NCBI RefSeq assembly: GCF_028023555.1
Contig: NZ_JAQIOY010000002.1
Location: 434,001-498,000 of the forward strand
Reading direction: 5' to 3'
Length of the DNA stretch: 64,000 nucleotides
Source: Thalassococcus_A lentus
GTDB lineage: Bacteria; Pseudomonadota; Alphaproteobacteria; Rhodobacterales; Rhodobacteraceae
Both the position numbers and the translations under genes were made by a program. Of the stretch, positions 53,352-61,202 are shown piece by piece. Each line of letters starts with the position of its first letter. The first letter of the stretch is position 1. The notes under the pieces are model-generated. The model saw only the letters and a program-made list of their open reading frames with translations, searched no databases and was not told where the DNA came from.

Positions 53352-54056
53352 ATGTCCGACGAAGAAGACGACATCATCCTCTCCGAACTCGACGACGAGG
53401 AACTTGTCCAACAGATGTTCGACGACCTCTATGATGGTCTCAAGGAAGAGATCGAAGAGGGTGTGAACATTCTGCTGGAACGCGGATGGGAACCGTACCG
53501 CGTACTTACAGAGGCGCTCGTGGGTGGCATGACGATTGTCGGCCATGACTTCCGCGACGGCATTCTGTTCGTGCCCGAGGTTCTGCTGGCTGCCAACGCC
53601 ATGAAAGGCGGCATGGCCATTCTCAAGCCGCTTCTGGCGGAAACCGGCGCACCGCGCATGGGCAAAATGGTCATCGGCACTGTCAAGGGCGACATCCACG
53701 ACATCGGCAAGAACCTTGTGTCGATGATGATGGAAGGGGCCGGTTTCGAAGTCGTCGATCTGGGGATCAACAACCCCGTCGAAAACTATCTCGATGCCAT
53801 TGCCACCGAAGAGCCGGATATTCTGGGAATGTCCGCCCTGCTGACCACGACCATGCCTTATATGAAGGTCGTTATCGACACGATGGTCGAAAAAGGGATT
53901 CGCGACGACTATGTCGTTCTGGTGGGCGGCGCGCCTCTGAACGAAGAGTTCGGCAAAGCAATCGGTGCAGACGCCTACTGCCGCGATGCGGCTGTTGCGG
54001 TTGAAACGGCCAAGGATTTCATGTCCCGCAAGCACAATCAGATGGCGGCCGGCTGA
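53352..54056 (+). CDS. Corrinoid (B12-binding) protein, MetH-module type
   Basis: A 234-aa methyl-carrier protein. An acidic N-terminus leads to the B12-binding cap helices (around residues 25-95, EEIEEGVNILLERGWEPYRVL, LLAANAMKGGMAILKP). The Rossmann-like B12 domain has GDIHDIGKN with Asp114, His116 and Gly119, where the His replaces the lower cobalt ligand, and a terminal VLVGGAPL segment. It should shuttle methyl groups between a methyltransferase and an acceptor. AAGGA precedes the ATG. A terminator follows. Partners could be the methyltransferases at 44417 and 49680. Confidence 0.93.
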   Translation: MSDEEDDIILSELDDEELVQQMFDDLYDGLKEEIEEGVNILLERGWEPYRVLTEALVGGMTIVGHDFRDGILFVPEVLLAANAMKGGMAILKPLLAETGAPRMGKMVIGTVKGDIHDIGKNLVSMMMEGAGFEVVDLGINNPVENYLDAIATEEPDILGMSALLTTTMPYMKVVIDTMVEKGIRDDYVVLVGGAPLNEEFGKAIGADAYCRDAAVAVETAKDFMSRKHNQMAAG

Positions 54057-54088
54057 ATCTTGCACAGCCCCGAGACAATTCCTGCCAA

Positions 54089-54118
54089 AAGGTCCCATCT
54101 TTGTGATGGGGCCTTTTT
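54089..54118 (+). terminator. Rho-independent terminator of the corrinoid gene
   Basis: AAGGTCCCATC and GATGGGGCCTT (one wobble) around a 5-base loop, followed by TTTTT. It ends the single-gene corrinoid transcript 30 bases after the stop. Confidence 0.93.
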
Positions 54119-54162
54119 CTTTGCAAAAATCTGCCGCATACTGGCCTCAGTAGGAGATCGGT

Positions 54163-54336
54163 ATGCCTGTCACATCCTTTGCCCTTTTGGTCGTTTTCGT
54201 TCTTGCTGCAGCGGGTGCTACCCTTTGGGCGCTGAACGCCTTTGGGCTCATGACAGTCTTGCCACTCGCACTTTGTCTAGCTCTGGCCGCTCGCTGGGCG
54301 ATGGCCCATGTTCCCCATGACGACGGGCAAGCCTGA
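54163..54336 (+). CDS. 57-aa membrane protein
   Basis: A small protein with two predicted helices (FALLVVFVLAAAGATLWAL and MTVLPLALCLALAARWAM) and a short hydrophilic tail (HVPHDDGQA). TAGGAG lies six bases before the ATG. Its 3' end overlaps the DUF1638 start by 20 bases, so the two genes are likely coupled. It is unrecognised and was found from the ribosome site and composition. Confidence 0.65.
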   Translation: MPVTSFALLVVFVLAAAGATLWALNAFGLMTVLPLALCLALAARWAMAHVPHDDGQA

Positions 54337-55000
54337 CACCACGGCTGTCACCGCAGAGCCCCTGTCCCCCGACACGTTGACCGATTCCGGCCTTGCACCG
54401 GCCGGACAAGGCCGAACGCTTTTGTTGGCCTGTGGGGCGCTCGCCCGCGAAATCCTGGATATCAAACGGATGAACGGCTGGGATCATCTCGATCTGGCCT
54501 GCCTGCCCGCGATCCTGCACAACCATCCAGAACGGATCACCCCGGCTGTCCGCGAAGCCATTGCCGAGCACAAAGACAACTATGATCGCATCTGCGTTGT
54601 CTATGCAGACTGCGGAACCGGCGGACTGCTTGCAGCGGCCTGCGAGGAACTGGGCGTAGAGATGGTGCCCGGGCCGCATTGCTACGCATTCTTTGACGGA
54701 ATCGACGCCTTCGCAGAGCGCGGCGAGGTGACAGCGTTCTATCTGACCGATTTTCTGGTGCGTCAGTTTGATGCCTTTGTCTGGAAACCGCTCGGGCTGG
54801 ATCGCCACCCGCAACTCAGAGACATGTATTTCGCGCATTACGAAACACTGGTTTATCTGGCGCAGACCGAAGATCCAAAGCTGACAGCCATGGCGCAGGA
54901 TCAGGCCAATCGTCTTGGCCTAAAATTCGAGCACCGCCAAACAGGTTATGGTGATCTGGCCCAGACCATGAAGACCTGGGCCGAACCGGATCAGGGTTGA
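54317..55000 (+). CDS. DUF1638 family protein
   Basis: A protein of about 227 aa matching DUF1638: RTLLLACGALAREILDIKRMNGWDHLDLACLPAILHNHPERI, VVYADCGTGGLLAAACEELGVEMVPGPHCYAFF and YFAHYETLVYLAQTEDP. The two conserved cysteines (CGALA and DCGTG) could bind a metal or cofactor. The family is often found next to corrinoid methyltransferases, and here it follows the corrinoid gene. Two ATGs (54308 and 54317) are possible; I use 54317. It converges on the deacetylase-like gene. Confidence 0.87.
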   Translation: MTTGKPDTTAVTAEPLSPDTLTDSGLAPAGQGRTLLLACGALAREILDIKRMNGWDHLDLACLPAILHNHPERITPAVREAIAEHKDNYDRICVVYADCGTGGLLAAACEELGVEMVPGPHCYAFFDGIDAFAERGEVTAFYLTDFLVRQFDAFVWKPLGLDRHPQLRDMYFAHYETLVYLAQTEDPKLTAMAQDQANRLGLKFEHRQTGYGDLAQTMKTWAEPDQG

Positions 55001-56553
55001 AGCGATTCCTGCAAGATGAGCGAGGCCGGGACCAACGATATGGTGCCTGCGCGATCCTGCAGACCCCATTGGATCAGCGCCGAAACCGTGTCAGCGCGCA
55101 CCCGTCCAACCAGCACGACGGACCCTTCCTGACTGGCACGCAAAGCCGCCATATCCAGCACGCGTCGGATCACGCCGGTGGCCTGCCCCTCACTGTCCAG
55201 GTCCCGAAATACAGCTGCCGACGGAACGCCGGCGCGCACAGCAAGCTGTTGGCCGGTATTCAACCCCTTGGCCTGCAACAGCAGGCCATGCCCGGTTGAG
55301 GCGAGGTACTCGGCCACTTGTGTCGAGGTCTGACGGTTCTGCTGCAACCCGCCTTCCGGTGCTTCGAGCACTGCTACCGCCTCTGGCACGATGTCCAGAG
55401 CCGCCTGCATGGACACTTCGATATCGGTGGCCTGCGCACCTTCGGGCACATTCGCGATAACCATGACCTCGAATCCATTCGCACGATACCCAGCAGCCGC
55501 AGCAGCCGGGTCCGGATGTCCTGAGGAAATCGCAAAGCTCAGAGGAAAGGGAAACGAACGAAGAGCCTCGGGGCCCAATGGCCCACTGCCGTCGTCAATC
55601 AGGACGACAGCGAAACGCGGCACACCCGCTTCGGGGTCTGCGGGCGCAGCAAACTGCATCAGGGGACTGCTTTGTGATACGGCAATAGCCGGGGCAGCCG
55701 CTGCAGGATCAGCCGCACCAATTCGCGGCAAGCGGCTTTGGGTCACTGCACTGTTACGCCCGATCAGAGATCCGGCTGGCTCGCCGATCGAAGGCCGCGC
55801 AGCACCCTGTTCCGGCGCAGCCAAAGCCACGTCTTCCTCTTGCGCTGGCAAAGGATCAGCCGGGGCAACGTCCAATTCCGGGATACCATCCGCGTCTGGG
55901 GCTGTCAGTGCACCACCAGCGGCACCCAGAGCGGCGTTGACCGGCGCTTCGGGCTTGGGCGCATCCAGCGCACCCTCTTGCGCGGGGGCGGCATCGGCCT
56001 GAACCGGGGCTTCGGGAACTTCAGGGCGGCGTGTTGGGTCTTCCGGCGCGCCGGGCGAGGCGTCCGCATCCGGAGCATCCGGTGCAATCAGAGCCTCAGC
56101 CTGATCCGGGGCTGCATCCGATCCGGCGCCAACGGCAGCACCGGCATCCTGTGGCGCAGGATCAGTCTCCGCCAAACCCTCAGGCGCAACACCCACCGCC
56201 GGGGCAACGGGGCGCGCCAGAGGCTGAGCTGGCAAATCCTGCTCTGATGGCGCGGCCAATGCAGGGGCATCCTGCGCTGCCGGGGCAGCCTGTTGATCGG
56301 CAGGCGCGCTCAGCGCAACCGCGTCACCCGCCTCGGGTTCCATCGGCGCATCCGGCGCCGCAGCGACCTCGGGCGCAGTTTCGGCAGCGGAATCAACGGC
56401 CGGTTCCGCGGGCGCCTCAATCTGTGTTGCGGTCGCATCAGCCGCTTGGTCGTCAGCGCGGTCTGGCGGACCCATCGCAATCGAAAGACCCCCTGCCCCG
56501 ATCGCGGCCGCGACAGTGCCCCAAACAATACCTGCGAACGTTCCTCGTGCCAT
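54991..56553 (-). CDS. Divergent polysaccharide deacetylase with long Ala/Pro-rich linker
   Basis: A 520-aa protein. An N-terminal membrane anchor (FAGIVWGTVAAAIGAGGLSIAM) is followed by about 280 residues of Ala, Pro, Asp and Glu-rich, disordered-looking sequence. The C-terminal 195 residues are a divergent polysaccharide deacetylase (YibQ family): RFAVVLIDDGSGPLGPEAL, NGFEVMVIANVPEG, LQQNRQTSTQVAEYLASTGHGLLLQAKGLN. It probably trims cell-wall or envelope glycans in the periplasm. The linker is unusual in length. The ATG at 56553 has GGCGGAAG upstream. It is divergent from trpG. Confidence 0.85.
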   Translation of the reverse strand: MARGTFAGIVWGTVAAAIGAGGLSIAMGPPDRADDQAADATATQIEAPAEPAVDSAAETAPEVAAAPDAPMEPEAGDAVALSAPADQQAAPAAQDAPALAAPSEQDLPAQPLARPVAPAVGVAPEGLAETDPAPQDAGAAVGAGSDAAPDQAEALIAPDAPDADASPGAPEDPTRRPEVPEAPVQADAAPAQEGALDAPKPEAPVNAALGAAGGALTAPDADGIPELDVAPADPLPAQEEDVALAAPEQGAARPSIGEPAGSLIGRNSAVTQSRLPRIGAADPAAAAPAIAVSQSSPLMQFAAPADPEAGVPRFAVVLIDDGSGPLGPEALRSFPFPLSFAISSGHPDPAAAAAGYRANGFEVMVIANVPEGAQATDIEVSMQAALDIVPEAVAVLEAPEGGLQQNRQTSTQVAEYLASTGHGLLLQAKGLNTGQQLAVRAGVPSAAVFRDLDSEGQATGVIRRVLDMAALRASQEGSVVLVGRVRADTVSALIQWGLQDRAGTISLVPASLILQESLQP

Positions 56554-56777
56554 TGCTTCCGCCCTTTGCCCTGATTGGTCAGCCACATCCTGTGCTGACC
56601 GGCCCGCGGTTCCGCCTGTGCCTTTCTCTACCCGGGTTGCGCTCTGAACACGGGGCGAAGGCTTGACGCCGCTTGGCCTGCCTGCGCATGTATACCGCGA
56701 CATAGGCCAACGCCGCCAGACCCAAGAACCGCATGACCGCAGACTGGTGAATTCCAGCAACCCGAAAGCCCGAACCG

Positions 56778-57359
56778 ATGTTCCTGTTGATCGATAACTA
56801 CGACAGTTTCACCTATAATCTGGTCCACTATTTCGGCGAACTTGGCGCCACGATGAAGGTGGTTCGCAATGATGCGCTGGATGTGCAGCAGGCCATGGCC
56901 CTGAACCCAGCCGGAATCGTATTGTCCCCTGGTCCGGCCACACCCGATCAGGCCGGCATTTGCCTCGCGCTGACCGAGGCCGCCGCAGAGACAAAAACGC
57001 CGCTGATGGGTGTCTGTCTTGGCCATCAGACCATTGGGCAGGCTTTTGGTGGCACCGTGGTACGCCATGATGAGATCGTGCACGGCAAGATGGGCCAGAT
57101 GCACCACGAAGGCGGCGGGGTCTTCAAGGGGCTGCCATCGCCGCTGGCTGCCACACGCTATCACAGCCTCGTTGTGCGGCGGGATGATCTGCCCAGCTGC
57201 CTCGAAGTTACGGCATCGCTCGAAGACGGCACAATCATGGGCCTGTCGCACCGCGAGCTGCCCATCCATGGCGTTCAGTTCCACCCGGAATCCATTGCAT
57301 CCGAACACGGCCACGCGCTGCTGAAAAACTTCCTAGATTTCGCGAAAGAGACCGCATGA
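56778..57359 (+). CDS. trpG: Anthranilate synthase, glutaminase component
   Basis: A 193-aa class I glutamine amidotransferase that supplies ammonia for anthranilate. The nucleophile is Cys80 in MGVCLGHQTIG, with His169 and Glu171 in GVQFHPES. The start MFLLIDNYDSFTYNLVHYFGELG is typical. It could also serve aminodeoxychorismate synthase. It overlaps trpD by four bases and begins a row of coupled genes. trpE is not in this window. Confidence 0.95.
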   Translation: MFLLIDNYDSFTYNLVHYFGELGATMKVVRNDALDVQQAMALNPAGIVLSPGPATPDQAGICLALTEAAAETKTPLMGVCLGHQTIGQAFGGTVVRHDEIVHGKMGQMHHEGGGVFKGLPSPLAATRYHSLVVRRDDLPSCLEVTASLEDGTIMGLSHRELPIHGVQFHPESIASEHGHALLKNFLDFAKETA

Positions 57360-58378
57360 GCGACGATATCCGTCCCCTGATCGGCCAAGCCGCCGACCGC
57401 CCGCTGACCCGCGCCGAAGCCGAAACGGCCTTTACGATCCTGTTCGAAGGGGCCGCAACCCCAGCGCAGATCGGCGGCTTGCTCATGGCGCTGCGCACCC
57501 GTGGTGAAACCGTTGATGAATACTCGGCCGCCGCTGCGGTCATGCGGGCAAAATGCAACAAGGTTGCTGCCCGCGCAGGCGCGATGGACATCGTGGGCAC
57601 CGGCGGCGATGGAAAAGGCACGCTGAACATCTCAACCGCCACGGCCTTTGTGGTCGCAGGCGCAGGCGTGCCTGTTGCAAAGCACGGCAACCGGAACCTG
57701 TCGTCAAAATCCGGTGCGGCAGATGCCTTGGGACAGATGGGCGTCGAAGTCATGATTGGCGCGCAGGCCGCCGAAGACGCGCTGGCCGAGGTCGGGATCT
57801 GTTTCATGATGGCGCCGATGCACCACCCTGCGATGGCGCATGTGGGCCCGGTCCGCGCAGAGCTGGGCACCCGCACGATTTTCAATATCCTTGGCCCGCT
57901 TACCAACCCCGCGGGCGTCAAACGCCAATTGACCGGCGCCTTTACCCGTGACCTGATCAGACCCATGGCCGAAGTTCTGGGGCAGCTTGGGTCAGAACGG
58001 GCCTGGTTGGTTCACGGCTCTGACGGCACGGATGAGCTTGCCATTTCAGGTGTCTCATGGGTGGCCGCTCTGGAAGAAGACGGATCTATCCGCGAAACGG
58101 AATTGCACCCAGAGGACGCCGGATTACCCACGCATCCCTTTGAAGACATTCTGGGAGGGTCACCCGAAGACAACGGGAAGGCCTTTGCTGCACTGCTGGA
58201 TGGCGCGCAATCGGCCTATCGTGACGCCGTTTTGCTGAACGGTTCCGCAGCATTGGTGGTATCGGGCAAGGCCAGCGATCTCAAGCAGGGCGTCGAGATG
58301 GCCCGCGAGAGCATCGACAGCGGCGCGGCCAAAGGCAAAATCGAAGCGCTTGCGACGTTCACACAATCACGGGCATGA
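57356..58378 (+). CDS. trpD: Anthranilate phosphoribosyltransferase
   Basis: A 340-aa enzyme joining anthranilate to PRPP. The PRPP site has DIVGTGGDGKGTLNIST and KHGNRNLSSKSGAAD, and the protein has the N-terminal helical domain (RPLTRAEAETAFTILFEGAATPAQIGG). The stop overlaps ung by four bases (ATGA). Position between trpG and trpC, with ung inserted, fits the tryptophan pathway. Confidence 0.96.
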   Translation: MSDDIRPLIGQAADRPLTRAEAETAFTILFEGAATPAQIGGLLMALRTRGETVDEYSAAAAVMRAKCNKVAARAGAMDIVGTGGDGKGTLNISTATAFVVAGAGVPVAKHGNRNLSSKSGAADALGQMGVEVMIGAQAAEDALAEVGICFMMAPMHHPAMAHVGPVRAELGTRTIFNILGPLTNPAGVKRQLTGAFTRDLIRPMAEVLGQLGSERAWLVHGSDGTDELAISGVSWVAALEEDGSIRETELHPEDAGLPTHPFEDILGGSPEDNGKAFAALLDGAQSAYRDAVLLNGSAALVVSGKASDLKQGVEMARESIDSGAAKGKIEALATFTQSRA

Positions 58379-59019
58379 ACGCGCCTGTTCATTGGCAGCA
58401 TCTGCCGTTCTTTCAGACACGCTGGCCAGCGCTGGAACAGCGCCTTGCGGCTGAGACCCGGCAGATCCTGCCGCCCGACTCCATGCGATTTGCCGCGCTT
58501 GAGGCTTGCAGTCCCAGCGACGTTCGGGTGGTCATTCTGGGGCAGGATCCCTATCCAACGCCCGGCCATGCGCACGGCCTGGCTTTTTCCGTTGCGCCCG
58601 ACGTGCACCCCTTACCCCGCTCTTTGGGTAATATTTTCAAAGAGTTGCAAAGCGATCTTGGCGCGGCACCCGAATCCGGTGATTTGCGCTTCTGGGCCGC
58701 TCAGGGCGTTCTGCTGCTCAACACTGCGCTGAGTGTGCCTGCCGGTGACGCCGGCGGACATGCCAAGCTGGGGTGGTCAGATCTGACCCGCGATGTGTTG
58801 GCCAGCCTGAACGAGCGTCCACGCGCTTTTGTCCTTTGGGGGAACCATGCCCAAGGCTTTGAGCCTGCCATATCGGGCGCGGATCACCTGATTTTGCGCA
58901 GCGCGCACCCGTCGCCGCTGTCAGCCCGGCGCGGCTTTTTCGGCTCGCGCCCCTTTTCCCGCGTGAACGACTGGCTTAAAGCCAGAGGGGACACGCCGAT
59001 CAACTGGACGGACCCATGA
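58375..59019 (+). CDS. ung: Uracil-DNA glycosylase
   Basis: A 214-aa family 1 (Ung-type) repair enzyme that removes uracil from DNA. The water-activating loop GQDPYPTPGHAHGLAFS includes Asp58, and the minor-groove loop is SAHPSPLSARRGFFGSRPFS with catalytic His178. It is coupled to trpD and trpC by ATGA overlaps at both ends, although the function is unrelated to tryptophan. Such placement may link repair capacity to growth, which is inference. Confidence 0.94.
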   Translation: MNAPVHWQHLPFFQTRWPALEQRLAAETRQILPPDSMRFAALEACSPSDVRVVILGQDPYPTPGHAHGLAFSVAPDVHPLPRSLGNIFKELQSDLGAAPESGDLRFWAAQGVLLLNTALSVPAGDAGGHAKLGWSDLTRDVLASLNERPRAFVLWGNHAQGFEPAISGADHLILRSAHPSPLSARRGFFGSRPFSRVNDWLKARGDTPINWTDP

Positions 59020-59819
59020 CGCAGACCATTCTGGACAAGATCAAGGCCTACAAGCTGGAAGAAGTGGCCGCCGACAAAGCCAAGCGCCCCGCCGCAGACG
59101 TCGAGGCCGCGGCCCGTGAGGCCAGCCCGGTGCGCCCCTTTGCAGCCGCGCTGATGCAAGCCGCCACACACGAATACGGACTGATTGCCGAGGTCAAGAA
59201 GGCCTCACCGTCAAAAGGTCTGATCCGGGCGGATTTCGAGCCAGCCAAACTTGCCGCTGCCTATGAAGCCGGAGGTGCGACCTGCCTTTCGGTGCTGACC
59301 GATACGCCCAGCTTTCAGGGTGCCAAGGACTTTCTTGTGCAGGCCCGCGCCGCAACCGGCCTGCCCGCGCTGCGCAAGGACTTCATGTATGACACCTATC
59401 AGGTCGCCGAAGCCCGTGCGCTTGGGGCTGATTGCATTCTGATCATCATGGCCTCGGTTTCGGATGCGCAGGCGCAAGAGCTTGAAGACTGCGCCACGAG
59501 CTGGGGCATGGATTCGCTGATCGAGGTCCACGACGGCGAGGAACTGGATCGCGCACTTGCGCTAAAGAGCCCGCTGATCGGAGTGAACAACCGCAATCTC
59601 AAGACCTTTGAGACAACGCTGGACACAACCCGTGAGCTGTCCAAACGCATTCCCGAAGGCCGATTCCTGATTTCCGAATCCGGGTTGAACACACCGGCTG
59701 ACCTTGCGGATATGGCTGCCCACGGTGCCCGCGCCTTCCTGATCGGCGAAAGCTTGATGCGGCAGGACGATGTCACCGCGGCGACCAGAACGCTGCTCAA
59801 GAACCCGGTGCCAGCATGA
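59016..59819 (+). CDS. trpC: Indole-3-glycerol phosphate synthase
   Basis: A 267-aa TIM-barrel enzyme that closes the indole ring. Conserved blocks are LIAEVKKASPSKGLIRADFEP, LRKDFMYDTYQVAEARALGADCILII and GVNNRNLKTFETTLDTT, with the final LISESGLNTPADLADM. It overlaps both ung and moaC by four bases. Together with trpG and trpD it provides most of the tryptophan pathway up to indole-glycerol phosphate. Confidence 0.96.
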   Translation: MTQTILDKIKAYKLEEVAADKAKRPAADVEAAAREASPVRPFAAALMQAATHEYGLIAEVKKASPSKGLIRADFEPAKLAAAYEAGGATCLSVLTDTPSFQGAKDFLVQARAATGLPALRKDFMYDTYQVAEARALGADCILIIMASVSDAQAQELEDCATSWGMDSLIEVHDGEELDRALALKSPLIGVNNRNLKTFETTLDTTRELSKRIPEGRFLISESGLNTPADLADMAAHGARAFLIGESLMRQDDVTAATRTLLKNPVPA

Positions 59820-60292
59820 GCGGCCTGACCCATTTCGATGCCGAAGGCCACGCCCACATGGTGGACGTGTCCGAAAAGGCCGTCACTTCGCGGATTGCAA
59901 CCGCCGAGGGCTACATCAAGATGCAGCGCGAAACCTTTGATCTGATCACCGAAGGTCGCGCCAAAAAAGGCGATGTCGTCGGCGTGGCGCGACTGGCCGG
60001 GATCATGGGGGCCAAGAAGACCCCCGAGTTGATCCCACTGTGCCACCCCCTGCCCGTGACCAAGGTAACCGTCGATCTGACACAGGATCCTGAACTGCCG
60101 GGTTTGCGGATCGAAGCGACTGTGAAGACAACCGGCCAAACCGGCGTCGAGATGGAGGCGCTGACCGCCGTATCGACCTGCGCACTGACCGTCTACGACA
60201 TGGTCAAGGCGGTGGACAAAGGCATGGAAATCGGCGGCGTCCGCGTGATCCTCAAAGACGGTGGAAAATCGGGTCGGTACGAAGCCACATGA
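59816..60292 (+). CDS. moaC: Cyclic pyranopterin monophosphate synthase MoaC
   Basis: A 158-aa enzyme in molybdenum cofactor synthesis that, with MoaA, makes the first pterin intermediate. The conserved MVDVSEKAVTSRIATAEG, LIPLCHPLPVTKV and MEALTAVSTCALTVYDMVKAVDK are present. Its last codons (GAA GCC ACA TGA) form part of the left copy of the 16-bp direct repeat. moeA should follow directly, but a GIY-YIG gene is inserted. Confidence 0.96.
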   Translation: MSGLTHFDAEGHAHMVDVSEKAVTSRIATAEGYIKMQRETFDLITEGRAKKGDVVGVARLAGIMGAKKTPELIPLCHPLPVTKVTVDLTQDPELPGLRIEATVKTTGQTGVEMEALTAVSTCALTVYDMVKAVDKGMEIGGVRVILKDGGKSGRYEAT

Positions 60293-60298
60293 TCACCG
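60283..60298 (+). repeat. Left copy of 16-bp direct repeat
   Basis: AGCCACATGATCACCG occurs here and again at 61187-61202, 904 bases apart. It contains the end of moaC (ACATGA) and the ATG of the GIY-YIG gene. The same bases at the right copy form the ATG of moeA. The repeat is the border of the inserted segment. Confidence 0.95.
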
Positions 60299-61188
60299 GT
60301 CGTTCGCTAGAGTTGTTTTTCGTTGATGGGCGCCCTGATGGAATGCTGACGGCCGAGGTCTTTAATTGGACTGGTCACGTGCTGAGGCTGCCCAAAACCC
60401 AATTGGCCGATGGTTTGAAACGCCGTGAAGCCAAGCAGACCGGCGTTTACTTGCTTCTGGGCGAAAACGATTTTGGTGAATTGGCGTATATAGGCGAAGC
60501 GGAAAATATGGCAGAACGCCTACGCCAACATCTCAGCCAGAAAGAGTGGTGGAACGACGCTATACTCATAACGACTGCCGGCGACGCACTGCACAAAGCA
60601 CATGTGAAATATCTAGAAAGCCGTCTGGTGGAAATCGCAAAGGACGCTCAGATCTGTCCGTTGGAAAATGGCAATATTCCCTCGCGGCCAAGTCTTAACG
60701 AGGCCGCCACAGCCAACATGGAGAGCTTTCTATCAACTCTTCAAATGGTTCTCCCGGCAATCCGTGTGGATTTGTTTCAATCCAAAAAGAGACCTTCCCC
60801 GAGCCACTCCATCTCAGAGGCTACCTCAAGAGTAGAACTGGAACTGCGACTTGCCAAAAGAGGTCTTAGAGCAACCGCGTTTCTCGAAAACGGTGAGGTC
60901 ATCGTTGAGTCTGGTTCGCAATTGGTCAGCCGCTGGGTCGGAAAATCAAAGTACCACGAACACGTCCAACTAAAACACGCGCATTTGCTGAACTCAGACA
61001 TCGTCGAAGTGGGCCCCGAATTGTCAGTGTTCAAAGAGAATTACGCCTTCTCAAGTCTTAGCACGGCTGCTGCCACCATTCTTGGACGATCCTCCAATGG
61101 CCGAACTGAATGGAAGCTTCGTGAGGATGGGCGCACCTACGCCGAGTGGGAAGAAGATGCGCTGTCAAAATTGGACACAAACGAGTAG
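60289..61188 (+). CDS. GIY-YIG nuclease-domain protein with DUF4357
   Basis: A 299-aa protein. The N-terminal GIY-YIG nuclease core has GVYLLLGEN (residues 52-60) and LAYIGEAENMAERLRQHL (66-83) with the conserved Tyr-Ile-Gly and Arg; a catalytic Glu is likely in KYLESRLVEIA. The C-terminal DUF4357 domain reads FSSLSTAAATILGRSSNGRTEWKLREDGRTYAEW. It is AT-richer than its neighbours and uses codons such as ATA and TTG more. Its start and stop codons overlap the two copies of a 16-bp repeat. The role may be a mobile nuclease or defence protein. Confidence 0.85.
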   Translation: MITGRSLELFFVDGRPDGMLTAEVFNWTGHVLRLPKTQLADGLKRREAKQTGVYLLLGENDFGELAYIGEAENMAERLRQHLSQKEWWNDAILITTAGDALHKAHVKYLESRLVEIAKDAQICPLENGNIPSRPSLNEAATANMESFLSTLQMVLPAIRVDLFQSKKRPSPSHSISEATSRVELELRLAKRGLRATAFLENGEVIVESGSQLVSRWVGKSKYHEHVQLKHAHLLNSDIVEVGPELSVFKENYAFSSLSTAAATILGRSSNGRTEWKLREDGRTYAEWEEDALSKLDTNE

Positions 61189-61202
61189 CCACATGATCAC
61201 CG
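61187..61202 (+). repeat. Right copy of 16-bp direct repeat
   Basis: AGCCACATGATCACCG, identical to 60283-60298. Its AG completes the TAG stop of the GIY-YIG gene and its ATG (61193) is the moeA start. Removing one copy and the 904-base segment would restore an ATGA moaC-moeA junction like the other junctions of this operon. Confidence 0.95.
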
